A stretch of 64,000 bases of DNA, taken from positions 339,501-403,500 of the forward strand of contig JADJET010000001.1 in NCBI GenBank assembly GCA_016708925.1. Reading direction: 5' to 3'. A model generated the notes under the pieces. The model was given only the letters and a program-made list of their open reading frames with translations. It was not told the DNA's origin and searched no databases. Each line of letters begins with the position of its first letter. Positions within the stretch are counted from its first letter, which is position 1. Origin of the DNA: Gammaproteobacteria bacterium. GTDB taxonomy: Bacteria; Pseudomonadota; Gammaproteobacteria; Pseudomonadales; Porticoccaceae. Both the position numbers and the translations under genes were made by a program. This document shows, piece after piece, positions 21,007 through 30,500 of this stretch.

Positions 21007-21966
21007 CTACTCCACGCGGTTGATCAGCTGCCCGCAGCGCCAGGCCCGCACGTTGGCGGCGACGCCGTCGAGCAGGCGCTGGCGGCTTTCGCGGCTGACC
21101 CAGGCGCAATGCGGCGTTATCAGCAGATTGGGAATGGCGGGATCGAGCAGCGGATGATGGTGCGGGGGAGGTTCGGCTGATAGCACATCGAGCGCGGCAC
21201 CGCCCAGATGACCGCTCAGCAGGGCGTCCTTCAGCGCGTGTTCATCGACGAGTCCACCGCGCGCCGTGTTGATCAGCAAGGAACCGGGTTTCATGGCGTG
21301 CAGGAAATCACGGTCGACCAGCTTTTCCGTTGCGCTATCGAGTGGACAGTGCAACGAGATCACGTCGCTCCGCGCGCACAGCTCGGCGAGCGGCACCCGC
21401 CCCGCCGCGACGACCACACCCGGGCGCAGGCTCGCGCCGATCAGCACCCGCATCCCCAGGGCCTCGACCAGCCGCGCCACTTCCCGGCCCAGCGCGCCAT
21501 AACCGATGATCCCGCATGTTCTACCCGCGAGCTCCAGTACCGGGCGGTGCATCAGGCAAAAGGCCTTGGCGCGCGACCAGTCGCCGGCGCGCACATCGGC
21601 GGCGTAGTCATGCCAGCGGGTGGCGAGGGCGAGCAGCAGCGCCAGCACATGCTGGCCGACGCCAGGCGTTGCGTAATCGCAAACATTGCACACCGCAATG
21701 CCACGTTCGCGCGCGGCGTCGAGGTCGATATTGTTGACGCCAGTGGCGGACACGCAGATCAGCCGCAGCGCGGGTGCGGCGGTCATGGTCTCCCGGCTTA
21801 TCGGCACCTTGTTGGTAACCACCACCGTACAGCCGGCGAGCCGCTCGATGAGCTGGGCCGGCGCGGTGGCGCTATGCCACTGCCATTCGTCCAGACTGGC
21901 GTCCAGCGCGGCCAGATCGAGATCCGCCGGATGCAGGGTATCGAGGTCGAGCACTACGCCACGCAT
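21007..21966 (-). CDS. D-2-hydroxyacid dehydrogenase (glycerate/hydroxypyruvate dehydrogenase-like)
   Basis: A 319-residue NAD(P)-dependent dehydrogenase started at ATG 21966. Substrate-domain block CVSATGVNNIDLDAARERGI leads to the Rossmann fold GIIGYGALGREVARLVEALG (about residues 150-169). Catalytic residues are in place: Arg in NTARGGLVDE, Glu in LSAEPPP, His in ITPHCAWVSRESRQR. The pattern is nearest to HprA-type glycerate dehydrogenases, which reduce hydroxypyruvate, but substrate cannot be read from sequence. It is the last gene of the acyl-CoA cluster, 62 bp after the enoyl-CoA hydratase, and may act on a 2-hydroxy/2-oxo acid of that pathway. Confidence 0.88.
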   Translation of the reverse strand: MRGVVLDLDTLHPADLDLAALDASLDEWQWHSATAPAQLIERLAGCTVVVTNKVPISRETMTAAPALRLICVSATGVNNIDLDAARERGIAVCNVCDYATPGVGQHVLALLLALATRWHDYAADVRAGDWSRAKAFCLMHRPVLELAGRTCGIIGYGALGREVARLVEALGMRVLIGASLRPGVVVAAGRVPLAELCARSDVISLHCPLDSATEKLVDRDFLHAMKPGSLLINTARGGLVDEHALKDALLSGHLGGAALDVLSAEPPPHHHPLLDPAIPNLLITPHCAWVSRESRQRLLDGVAANVRAWRCGQLINRVE

Positions 21967-22028
21967 CGGGAACCCGCTATCGCGCTGAACAGATTCCCCC
22001 GGCTCGCCACTCGGTTCGGAACAAAATG

Positions 22029-22826
22029 TCAGCAGCCCTTGAATACCGGCGTGCGCTTCTCCAGCGCCGCGTCGATGGCTTCCAGATGATCTTCGGTATT
22101 CTGCAAGGTCGCCTGCATGCCGGCCGCCATTTCGAGCGCGGCGGTCAGCGGCATGTGCTGGGATTCCACCAGCAGTTTTTTCGCGTAGCGCACGCCCATC
22201 GGCGGATGCGCGACGATGCGCCTGGCCATCGCGAGCGCGGCGTCCAGCAATTGCTCGTGGGGCACGACCTCGGACACCATGCCCCAGCGCTCGGCTTTGT
22301 TGGCGTCGATCATGTCGCAGGTGTAACTCATCTCGCAGGCGCGCGACAGGCCGATCACGCGCGGCAGGAACCAGGCGCCGCCGTCGCCGGGAATCAGGCC
22401 GACGCGCATGAAACTCTCGGCGAATACGGCTTTTTCCGACGCGATGCGGATGTCGCACATCATGGTGAGGTCGCAGCCGGCGCCGATGGCGTGGCCGTTG
22501 ACCGCGCAGATTACCGGCACCGTCAGCTTGGCCATGGTGTGGGGAATCTGCTGGATGCAGTCAATGTACCAGTTGCGAATCTCATGCACGCTGAGGTTTT
22601 TCTCCTGCGTCATGGCGCGGATTTCCTTCAGGTTGCCGCCGGACGAAAAGCTCGGACCGGCACCGGTCAGGATCACGCAGCTGATGCCGGTGTCGGCGTT
22701 GGCGCGCTTGAGCTGGGCGATCAATGCCGGCACGACTTCGTCGGACAGCGCATTGCGGGTGTCGGCGCGGTTCAGGGTGATGATGGCGATGCGGCCTTCC
22801 TGCCGGTACAGCACGGGTTCGGTCAT
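22029..22826 (-). CDS. Enoyl-CoA hydratase/isomerase family protein
   Basis: A 265-residue crotonase-fold protein. ATG 22826 follows a GAGGGA Shine-Dalgarno. The oxyanion-hole segments are GAGPSFSSGGNLKEI (about residues 55-69) and NGHAIGAGCDLTMMCD. A Glu sits in FAESFMRVGLIPGDGGAWFLPR and a second acidic residue in the AERWGMVSEVVP region, both near the expected catalytic positions. The exact reaction (hydration, isomerisation or hydrolysis) cannot be set by sequence. It follows the CitE-like lyase by 74 bp in the same direction. Confidence 0.9.
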   Translation of the reverse strand: MTEPVLYRQEGRIAIITLNRADTRNALSDEVVPALIAQLKRANADTGISCVILTGAGPSFSSGGNLKEIRAMTQEKNLSVHEIRNWYIDCIQQIPHTMAKLTVPVICAVNGHAIGAGCDLTMMCDIRIASEKAVFAESFMRVGLIPGDGGAWFLPRVIGLSRACEMSYTCDMIDANKAERWGMVSEVVPHEQLLDAALAMARRIVAHPPMGVRYAKKLLVESQHMPLTAALEMAAGMQATLQNTEDHLEAIDAALEKRTPVFKGC

Positions 22827-22900
22827 GGGAATCCCTCGGTTGTGGTCTGAATGCGGTGATGACAAAACGGCGGAATACGCTTCTGAAAATCAGCCCGGGG

Positions 22901-23782
22901 CTAACCGCGGGCGACGTGCGCGCGCAGCACTTCCCGCGCCCGCGCCACCACGGGCGCGTCGATCATCTTGCCCTTGTAGGCAGCGGCGCCACGCCCTTCG
23001 GCAAGGGCTTGCTCATAGGCTGCGAGCAAGCCGCGGGCGTGGTCGACTTCCTCGACGCTCGGCACGAACTCCTCGTTCATGATGCCGACCTGGCTCGGGT
23101 GGATGCCGAGCGCGCCGACAAAGCCGAGCGCGCGCGCCTGGCGGATGCGGGCGCGGAAGGCGTCGAGATCCGAGTAGTCGGCGATGGAGCCGACAAAACC
23201 GAATGGCAGAATGCCGGCGCGCCGCGCGGCGAACACGATCTGCTGGTTGGGTCCGAACAGGCCCTCCGCCGTGGGCTGCATCCCCACTTCGGCGCTGAAA
23301 TCCTCGGCGCCGAGAAACAACCCGATCAGGCGCGATGACGCACGCGCGATGGCGTCCACCTGCGCAAGGCCACCGACACCTTCGATAAAGGCGAGCAATT
23401 TGGTGTGGCCGGGCGTCAGTCCCTTGTCGATTTCAATCTCGTCGATGATCTCGGCGATGAAGGCCAGGTGATCGGCGCTCGCCACCTTGGGTACCGCGAT
23501 GGTGTGGACCTGCGCGCAGATGCTTTCTTCCAGGTCGCGCACCGCGAGCCGCCAGGGCCGGTTGATGCGCACCAGCACGTCGAGACCGTGGCCGGCGATC
23601 TGCGCGGCCGCGCCGGGCACCGCGCCGCGCGCGCTCGCCTTCTCGGGCAGCGGCACGCTGTCTTCCAGATCAAGAATGATGGCGTCGGCGCCGCGGGTGT
23701 GGGCCTTGGCGACGAATTTCTCGACATGCGCCGGCACGAACAGCGCCGAACGCCAGGCGGGCAATGGAGTGCTGGCGGTCAT
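22901..23782 (-). CDS. CoA ester lyase, HpcH/HpaI (CitE-like) family; candidate citramalyl/malyl-CoA lyase
   Basis: A 293-residue TIM-barrel lyase starting at ATG 23782. Family landmarks in order are RSALFVPAHVEKF (CoA contact), DAIILDLEDSVP (metal site), VRINRPW, IAVPKVASADHL, LLAFIEGVGGL (metal Glu), FLGAEDFSAEVGM and LGIHPSQVGIMNEEF. These enzymes cleave malyl-, methylmalyl- or citramalyl-CoA to acetyl-CoA plus a 2-oxo acid using Mg2+. The start overlaps the end of the hotdog hydratase by 4 nt. With the hydratase and an acyl-CoA dehydrogenase next to it, the set resembles the itaconate (Ich/Ccl) genes of Pseudomonas; a citramalyl-CoA lyase role is inference. Confidence 0.85.
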   Translation of the reverse strand: MTASTPLPAWRSALFVPAHVEKFVAKAHTRGADAIILDLEDSVPLPEKASARGAVPGAAAQIAGHGLDVLVRINRPWRLAVRDLEESICAQVHTIAVPKVASADHLAFIAEIIDEIEIDKGLTPGHTKLLAFIEGVGGLAQVDAIARASSRLIGLFLGAEDFSAEVGMQPTAEGLFGPNQQIVFAARRAGILPFGFVGSIADYSDLDAFRARIRQARALGFVGALGIHPSQVGIMNEEFVPSVEEVDHARGLLAAYEQALAEGRGAAAYKGKMIDAPVVARAREVLRAHVARG

Positions 23783-24636
23783 CCCGCGTTCCTCAATGTG
23801 GCGGTGGCTTGCATGGTGACGGCACCGGTGTGATCCAGCACCCACAGACTCAATCCGGCATCGGTTCGGCAACCCTCGACGCGGAACGTATTGCCGTCGA
23901 TCAGGGGACGCACGGCGCGGTAGTCGTATTGCGCGATTTCGACGCCGGGCAGCTCGGCGCGCACCAGATCCAGCAACAGGGTCGCCGCCAGCGGCCCGTG
24001 CACCACCAGCCCGGCATAGCCTTCCTCGCCCATGGCGTAGTCGCGATCGTAGTGAATGCGATGGCCGTTGAAGGTCAGCGCCGAATAGCGAAACAGCAGC
24101 ACCGGATCGGGCACCCAGGCGCGGCCGAACTCCGCCGTTGCGGGCGGCGCCACCGGCCTGGGCGCGGGCGCAGCGGGGTCCGGATCTTCGCGGTACACCA
24201 GGTTCTGGGTCTCGCGGATCGCGAGCACATCGCGCGCGCGGATTTCATGGGCAACGGTGACGAACACCAGATCACCGGTGCCGCCGCGCTTATGGGTCAC
24301 GCTCTGCACGGTGCTGGTGCGGGTCGCTTGGTCGCCCACCCGCAGCGGGGCGAGAAACTCGACATTGCCCGAGGCCCACATGCGCCGTGGCAGCGGCACC
24401 GGCGGCAGAAAGCCGCCGCGCTCGGGGTGGCCGTCGCGACTGATTTTCGACTGCCGCGCGGCCGGCAGAAAATACAGCCAGTGCCAGGGCCGGGGCAGTT
24501 CATCCCCGGCGGCGGGGCCGTGCGCCCAGTCGAGGGTGGCCGCCATGGCTTCCACCTTGGCGGGCGCGATCAGGTCGGTAACGCTTTCCTGGCGGCCCTG
24601 CCACTGTTGCAAATGCGCGAGATCGATAGCGGTCAT
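23779..24636 (-). CDS. MaoC/HTD2-like hotdog hydratase; candidate itaconyl-/mesaconyl-CoA hydratase
   Basis: A 285-residue double-hotdog protein. The N-terminal hotdog (FAS1-type dehydratase) has LPRPWHWLYFLPAARQS and PPVPLPRRMWASGNVEF. The C-terminal hotdog carries the catalytic motif YSALTFNGHRIHYDRDYA followed by GYAGLVVHGPLAATLLLDL (Asn/His of the R-hydratase type). Members include mesaconyl-C4-CoA hydratase and the itaconyl-CoA hydratase of the Pseudomonas itaconate locus. It overlaps the CitE-like lyase gene (ATGA) and lies 9 bp after the acyl-CoA dehydrogenase, so these three are one transcription unit. Substrate is inferred from the company it keeps. Confidence 0.85.
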   Translation of the reverse strand: MTAIDLAHLQQWQGRQESVTDLIAPAKVEAMAATLDWAHGPAAGDELPRPWHWLYFLPAARQSKISRDGHPERGGFLPPVPLPRRMWASGNVEFLAPLRVGDQATRTSTVQSVTHKRGGTGDLVFVTVAHEIRARDVLAIRETQNLVYREDPDPAAPAPRPVAPPATAEFGRAWVPDPVLLFRYSALTFNGHRIHYDRDYAMGEEGYAGLVVHGPLAATLLLDLVRAELPGVEIAQYDYRAVRPLIDGNTFRVEGCRTDAGLSLWVLDHTGAVTMQATATLRNAG

Positions 24637-24645
24637 CTCGCCCCC

Positions 24646-25806
24646 TCAGAACGACTTGGGCATGCCCAGTTCGTGGATGGCCACGTGGGACAGGATCAGG
24701 TTGGTGGAGATCGGCGCGGTCTGGTACAGCCGCGTCTCGCGGAATTTGCGCTCGATGTCGTACTCCTGGGTGTAGCCGAAGCCGCCGTGGGTTTGCAGGC
24801 AGGTATCGGCCGCGTGCCACGCGGCCTCGGAGCCGGCCAGCTTGCACATGTTGGCCTCGGAGCCGCAGGGCTTGCCGGCATCGAACAGGCGTGCCGCGTT
24901 CAACACCATCAGGGCGGCCGCTTCGGTCTCGACATAGGCGCGCGCGATGGGGAACTGGATGCCCTGATTCTGGCCGATGGGGCGGCCGAACACTTCGCGT
25001 TCGCAGGCATACTGGCTCGCGCGCTCGAGGAAAAACCGCGCGTCGCCGATGCATTCGGAGGCGATCAGGATACGCTCGGCGTTCATGCCGTCGAGGATGT
25101 ACTTGAAGCCCCTGCCCTCCTCCCCGATGCGGTTCGCCGCCGGCACCCGCAGGTTGTCGAAGAACAGCTCCGTGGTGGAGTGGTTGATCATGGTCTTGAT
25201 GGGCTTGATGGTGAGGCCGTTGCCCACCGCCTCGCGCATGTCCACCAGAAACACCGACATGCCATCGGAGGATTTTTTGACTTCCTCGTAAGGCGTGGTG
25301 CGCACCAGCAACACCATCAGGTCCGAGTGCTCGGTACGCGAAATGAACACTTTCTGACCGTTGATCACATAGTCGTCGCCGTCACGCACCGCGCGGGTAC
25401 GGATGCGGGTGGTGTCGGTGCCGCTGGTGGGTTCGGTGACACCGAACGCCTGCAGGCGCAGCGAGCCTTCGGCAATGCCCGGCAAGTAGCGGCGCTTCTG
25501 ATCCTCGTTGCCGTGCTTGAGCAGGGTGCCCATGGTGTACATCTGGGCGTGACAGGCGCTGCCGTTGCAGCCGGAGCGCTGGATTTCTTCGAGCACCGCG
25601 CAGCCCGCTTCGATGGGAAGGCCGGCACCGCCGTATTCCTCAGGAATCAGCACCGACAAAAAGCCCGCCTCGGTGAGCGCGCGCACGAAGGCGGTGGGAT
25701 AGGTGTGGGTGTCGTCCAGCGCGCGCCAGTATTCGCCGGGGAACTGGCTGCACAGCTTGGCCACGGCTTCGCGGATTTCGGGATAGTTTTGGTTGGTGCT
25801 GCTCAT
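24646..25806 (-). CDS. Acyl-CoA dehydrogenase
   Basis: A 386-residue FAD enzyme from ATG 25806. Family blocks are LIPEEYGGAGLP, LQAFGVTEPTSGTDTTRI (FAD/substrate loop), INGQKVFISRTEHSD, REVFGRPIGQNQGIQFP and QTHGGFGYTQEYDIERKFRE. The usual YEGTSE catalytic-Glu site at the C-terminal end reads YQTAPIST, so that Glu is missing. Instead a Glu at residue 244 (MNAERILIASE) sits where isovaleryl-CoA and long-chain dehydrogenases keep their base. The enzyme is therefore probably active with a relocated base. It is the first gene of the five-gene acyl-CoA cluster; branched C5 dicarboxyl or acyl-CoA substrates are plausible. No strong Shine-Dalgarno is seen. Confidence 0.92.
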   Translation of the reverse strand: MSSTNQNYPEIREAVAKLCSQFPGEYWRALDDTHTYPTAFVRALTEAGFLSVLIPEEYGGAGLPIEAGCAVLEEIQRSGCNGSACHAQMYTMGTLLKHGNEDQKRRYLPGIAEGSLRLQAFGVTEPTSGTDTTRIRTRAVRDGDDYVINGQKVFISRTEHSDLMVLLVRTTPYEEVKKSSDGMSVFLVDMREAVGNGLTIKPIKTMINHSTTELFFDNLRVPAANRIGEEGRGFKYILDGMNAERILIASECIGDARFFLERASQYACEREVFGRPIGQNQGIQFPIARAYVETEAAALMVLNAARLFDAGKPCGSEANMCKLAGSEAAWHAADTCLQTHGGFGYTQEYDIERKFRETRLYQTAPISTNLILSHVAIHELGMPKSF

Positions 25807-25977
25807 CGGAATACTCGTTGCACGGGTCGCGGAAAGGGCCGGCGGGCGGCCGGGCCCGGGGATTCTATAGGCTGGAGCGCCGACCGGCAAAACCGGCGAC
25901 CGCGCCGCAACCGGCGGATCAACCTGTTCCGGGTTTGCCGAAGGGCGAAGCGCATTCGCCCCTTGAACCGCGGACCT

Positions 25978-26631
25978 TCAGCCGCTCGCGAGACCGGGAA
26001 AGCTCGCGCGCAGCCCGTCGATGACGAACTGCACCGCGAGCGCCGCGAGCAGGATGCCCAGCAGGCGCATGATGACGTTGATCCCGGTTTCGCCCAGCGC
26101 CCGTTCCACCCGCGTGGCGGCAAGAAACATGACCAAGGTGATGGCGAGCACCGCCAAGCTCAGAACGAGCACCATCAGGCTGGTTGCGAGTCCCTGTTCG
26201 TGAGTGAGCAGCATCACCGTGGTCAGCGCGCCCGGTCCCGCGATCAGCGGGATGGCGAGAGGAAACACCGCGATGTCAGCGCGCCGCGCCGCCTCGTTCT
26301 GCTCCCGCACGGTGGCGGAACTCAAGCCCGAGTGGCGCACCAGCAGCATGTCCATCGCGATCAGGAACAGCAGCACGCCGCCCGCGATGTGAAACGCCGG
26401 CATGCCAATGCCGAGATAGTCGAACAGCCAGCCACCGGCGAAGATGAAAAAAGCGAGTACGCCAGCCGCGATGGCCACCGCCTTGGTAGCGGTGCGGCGT
26501 CGCTCCTGGTGGGTTTTTCCCGCGGTGAGCACGGAGAACATAGGCGTCAATCCAAAGGGATCAATGACCACCAGGAGCAGCACAAAAGCCGCCGGGGCCA
26601 TGCCGAGCACAGCGCTCAGGCCCTCAGGCAT
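25978..26631 (-). CDS. MarC family integral membrane protein
   Basis: A 217-residue protein with six predicted membrane segments, in the MarC/UPF0056 family. Landmarks are LLLVVIDPFGLTPMFSVLT near the N-terminus, GGVLLFLIAMDMLLVR, and FPLAIPLIAGPGALTTVMLL. The function of MarC proteins is unsettled. ATG 26631 gives an 8-nt overlap with the terC stop; ATG 26601 is an alternative. It is co-oriented with terC and probably co-transcribed. About 170 bp of non-coding DNA separates it from the acyl-CoA dehydrogenase start. Confidence 0.85.
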   Translation of the reverse strand: MPEGLSAVLGMAPAAFVLLLVVIDPFGLTPMFSVLTAGKTHQERRRTATKAVAIAAGVLAFFIFAGGWLFDYLGIGMPAFHIAGGVLLFLIAMDMLLVRHSGLSSATVREQNEAARRADIAVFPLAIPLIAGPGALTTVMLLTHEQGLATSLMVLVLSLAVLAITLVMFLAATRVERALGETGINVIMRLLGILLAALAVQFVIDGLRASFPGLASG

Positions 26632-27367
26632 TGGCCCGATGCCGCGCGCGGCGGGCGCGCACCCGCTGGTTGAGCATTTCCACGCCGAAGCTGAACGCCA
26701 TCGCAAAGTAGATGTAGCCTTTGGGGATATGGAATTCGAGACCATCGGCGATCAGCGCCGTGCCCACCAGCACCAGAAACGACAATGCCAGCATTTTCAG
26801 GGTCGGATGCTTGGTGATGAAATCGCCCACCGCGCCCGCGAACAGCATCATGAAAATAATCGCGATCACGACGGCGATCACCATCACCGGCAGGTGATCC
26901 GCCATGCCGACCGCGGTGATGACCGAATCCAGGGAGAACACCAGATCCAGCAGACCGATCTGGACCAACATCAGAGGGTAACTGGCATTCCCGGGTGGTC
27001 CCGGCACCTCCAGTTCGTGCGCTGGATCCAGTACATCCATTTCGTGCCCGATTTCCATGGTCGCCTTGACCAGCAGAAACAGTCCGCCCAGGATCAACAC
27101 CAGATCGCGCCCGGAGATACCCTGACCGAGTACCGTGAACAGGTCGGCGGTGAGCTTCACCAGCCAGGCGAGCGACGTCAGCAGCACCAGCCGCAAACCC
27201 AGCGCCAGGGTGAGACCGATAAAGCGCGCGGACTTTTGCTGCTCCTTGGGCAGGCGCTGCACCAGAATCGCGAGAAAAATGATGTTATCGATACCGAGCA
27301 CGACTTCGAGCGCGGTCAGGGTGGCCAGCGCCATCCAGGCTTCGGGCTGGGCGATCCATTCGAACAT
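26624..27367 (-). CDS. TerC family membrane protein
   Basis: A 247-residue inner-membrane protein from ATG 27367, with a GGAG about 9 nt upstream. It carries the two TerC signatures: LEVVLGIDNIIFLAILVQRLP (in parts) near residue 20, and GLLDLVFSLDSVITAVGMA near residue 130. Each has the membrane-embedded Asp/Asn residues typical of TerC. About seven to eight membrane segments and a short Arg-rich tail (RVRARRARHRANA) are seen. Relatives export Mn2+ or confer tellurite resistance. No yybP-ykoY-like riboswitch was recognised upstream. Confidence 0.9.
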   Translation of the reverse strand: MFEWIAQPEAWMALATLTALEVVLGIDNIIFLAILVQRLPKEQQKSARFIGLTLALGLRLVLLTSLAWLVKLTADLFTVLGQGISGRDLVLILGGLFLLVKATMEIGHEMDVLDPAHELEVPGPPGNASYPLMLVQIGLLDLVFSLDSVITAVGMADHLPVMVIAVVIAIIFMMLFAGAVGDFITKHPTLKMLALSFLVLVGTALIADGLEFHIPKGYIYFAMAFSFGVEMLNQRVRARRARHRANA

Positions 27368-27531
27368 AGACAAACTCCAAAATGTGGTGGGAAAAATCGC
27401 GGGCGATTGCGGCACAAGCTTCTGCACGCGAATACCGGCTCCGCCGCTGTCGGAGCCGTCTCGCACGTTTTCAGGTCTATCCCGGCACTGTCACCGGATG
27501 CATCAAAGCGAAATGGTTTTACTGGCCGCCG

Positions 27532-30500
27532 TCAAGTCGACGCTATGGCGATGCCGTCATCGCGCAACCAGACATACACCGCGGGCACGACGATCAGGGT
27601 CAGCACGGTGGAGGAAATCAGCCCGAAGATCAGCGCGACACCCATGCCGTGCAACATGGCGTCGGGCAGGATGAAAATCCCGCCGGCGATACCCGCCAAG
27701 GCCGTCAAAATAATGGGCTTGGCACGAATGGCGCCCGCTTCCAGTGCCGCGCGCCGCATGGGCACGCCGCTGCGGACATTCACCTGAATGAATTCGATCA
27801 GCAGGATCGAGTTGCGCACCACGATCCCGGACAACGCGATCAGGCCGATGGTCGAAGGCATCGAATAGGTCGAACCCATGATCCAGTGGCCGACAATGAT
27901 GCCGGAGAAGCTGAGGGGTACCGGCAGCAACACCACCAACGGCGTTTTGAAACTGCGAAACTGACCGACCACCAGAATGTAAATCCCCAGCAGCGCGTAG
28001 CCGAACGCCGCGCCCAGCTGGACAAAGGTTTCGCGGGTCACATCCCACTCTCCCATCCACAACAGCGACGGCTTGCTCTCGTCCTCGGGTTGTCCGAAAT
28101 ACCGTACCGGAAGGGTTTCACCCCCCGGCCAGTCGGCCTTTTTGATCAACTGTTCCACCGTGTGCAACGCGTACATGGGCGCGTCGTAGGGCAGACCGCG
28201 AATGCCCGCCGTCACCATGTCGGCAAAGCGGCCATCGCGCCGGAAGATGGGATAGGACGCCGGCTCGCGCTCGATGTGTACGACGTCGCCCAGCTCGCGC
28301 AGCTCACCGGTCAGCGTCGGAATCGGTGTGGACAGCAGCCGTTCCCCCAGGATCAGCGCTTCGCGGGGTGCCTGCAACAGGATGGGAAGCGGATTCTGCC
28401 CATCGCCCCGCTGCGATACACCCAATGCGGCACCGTTCAACAGGGCATCCAGGGTGCGGTACACAACACCTTCATCGACCTGGTGGAATTCCAGGCTGTC
28501 CTGGTCGATCGCTATCCGCAATCGTTGCGTCGGATTACCGAACGAGTCGTCGCTTTGCGCGAGCTCCGGCACCTGATCGATGAGCTTGCGGACCTGGCGC
28601 GCCGTCGCCCGGCGGGTCTCGGCATCCGGCCCGTAAATCTCCGCGATCACAATGTAGGGCGCCGGCGGCCCCGGCGGCGATTCGACAATTTTCACGGTGC
28701 CGTTTTCCGGCAACTTCAGATTTTTCAGGCGCTCGCGAATCTCGATGGAGAGATCATGGCTTTCGCGGTCGCGATCCCAGGTCGAGAGCAGACGCAAGCG
28801 CAGTTCACCCTGTTCGGGCAGGCTGCGCATGTAATCCTGGCGCACCAGGCCATAAAAATCGAACGGCCCCGTGCCGCCCGCGTAAATCTGCATATTCTGG
28901 ATTTCAGGGATATCGCCAACCAGTCCGGCCAGCTGCATCAACACTCGCTCGGTGGCTTCGAGCGTCGAACCTTCGGGCAAATCGACCTGGATCTGGAGAT
29001 CCTGCTTGTCGTCAAACGGCATGATCTTGAACAGCACGAGCTTGAAATATGGCATCAGAAAGGTGAGAAATGTCAGAAACACCACGCCCAGCAAGGTCAG
29101 GCAAGCCCGGCGCGGCGTTCGCAACAGGCCACCGGCGCAACGCCGGAACAGTTGCCCGAAAATACCGCCAGAGGCCTCCGCTTCAGTGTGGGATGAGCCC
29201 GTGTTCGCGCGGGCGGCTTCGGCCGCCGTCAGCAATCCCATGTCGTCGCTGCGGTGCGTCAGCCTGAGCATTGCCCAGGGCGCCACCGTCACCGCCAGCA
29301 GCAGTGAAAACAGCATGGCGGCAATCGCAGCGACGGGGATGGGTTGCAGAAAAGGGCCGACAAATCCCTGCACAAACAGCAGCGGCAACATCGCCATGAC
29401 GACCGTGAGGGTCGCGATGATGGTGGGATTGCCGACTTCCGCCACCGCATCCACCGCCGCTTCCGTCCAGGTGCGACCGTTCAGCATGCACCAGTGCCGG
29501 GATATGTTTTCGGTTATCACAATGGCATCGTCGGCGAGAATCGCGACGGAAAAAATAATGCCGTACATGGTCAGGCGATTGAGGGTGATGCCGAACGACC
29601 AGCACACAAAAAATGTCAGCAAGATGGTAGCCGGGATGACGATCAGCACCACCACACCTTCGCGCCAGCCCAGAAAGCCGACCATGATCAGGACGATGAC
29701 CAGGGTCGCCAGGGCCAGGTGCAGCATCATTTCGTTGGACTTGTGGCGCGCGGTCTCGCCATAGTCGCGGCTGACCGACACAGCGACACCCTCGGGAATC
29801 AGCCGGCCGCGCACAAGCTCGAGTCGCTTCAGTACGTCTTCGCTGATCTGCACACCATTCGCACCCTTGCGCTTGCCGATCGCCAGCGTTACCGCAGGCA
29901 AGGGTTCGAAGGAACGGACGCCATCCGCGCCCACGCTGGGCGTCAGGCTCCAGGCACGCTGGGTGGCGATGCCTTCGCCAACCGTCACGCGGGCCACGTC
30001 GCGCACATACACTGGCCTGCCGTCCCGGGTGGTGACGACCAGAAGCCCTATATCAGCGTTGTTGCGCAGGCTGCTCCCGATGATCACCGGAGTCGCATGA
30101 TCGTTGCCACCCAGGGCGCCGGCGACAAAGGTGCGGTTGGCGTTGCGGATTTTGGCGACCAGCTGATCCAGCGTCACACCGTAGAGCGAGAGCAGTTCCG
30201 GATCGGGCTCAATGCGTACTTCCTGGGGTTTGCCGCCCACGATATAGGTCAGGCCGACGTCATCGCCCTTGACCAGTTCGTGCTGGAGCTCTTCGGCGAG
30301 ATCGTAGAGCGCACCCCATTGCCAGCGCCCCTCATTGCCGGGCTTCGGCGCCAGCGTGAGCACAACGACGGCGACATCGTCGATGCTGCGGCCGATCACC
30401 AGGGGTTCCCGGATATTCGGCGGCATGCGATAGCGATTGGCATCGATGGCATCGTTCACGCGCGCCACCGCGATATCGTTATCGAAGCGCGCATCGAAGC

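Noticed and set aside
23764..26673. 969-codon plus-strand open frame
   Set aside because: It lies antisense to the lyase, hydratase, acyl-CoA dehydrogenase and MarC genes, is rich in His/Gln/Arg/Gly and has no recognisable domain.
27441..27461. GGCTCCG/CGGAGCC hairpin as a terminator of the RND operon or a Mn riboswitch before terC
   Set aside because: There is no T-run after it on the minus strand, and no yybP-ykoY consensus elements were recognised.
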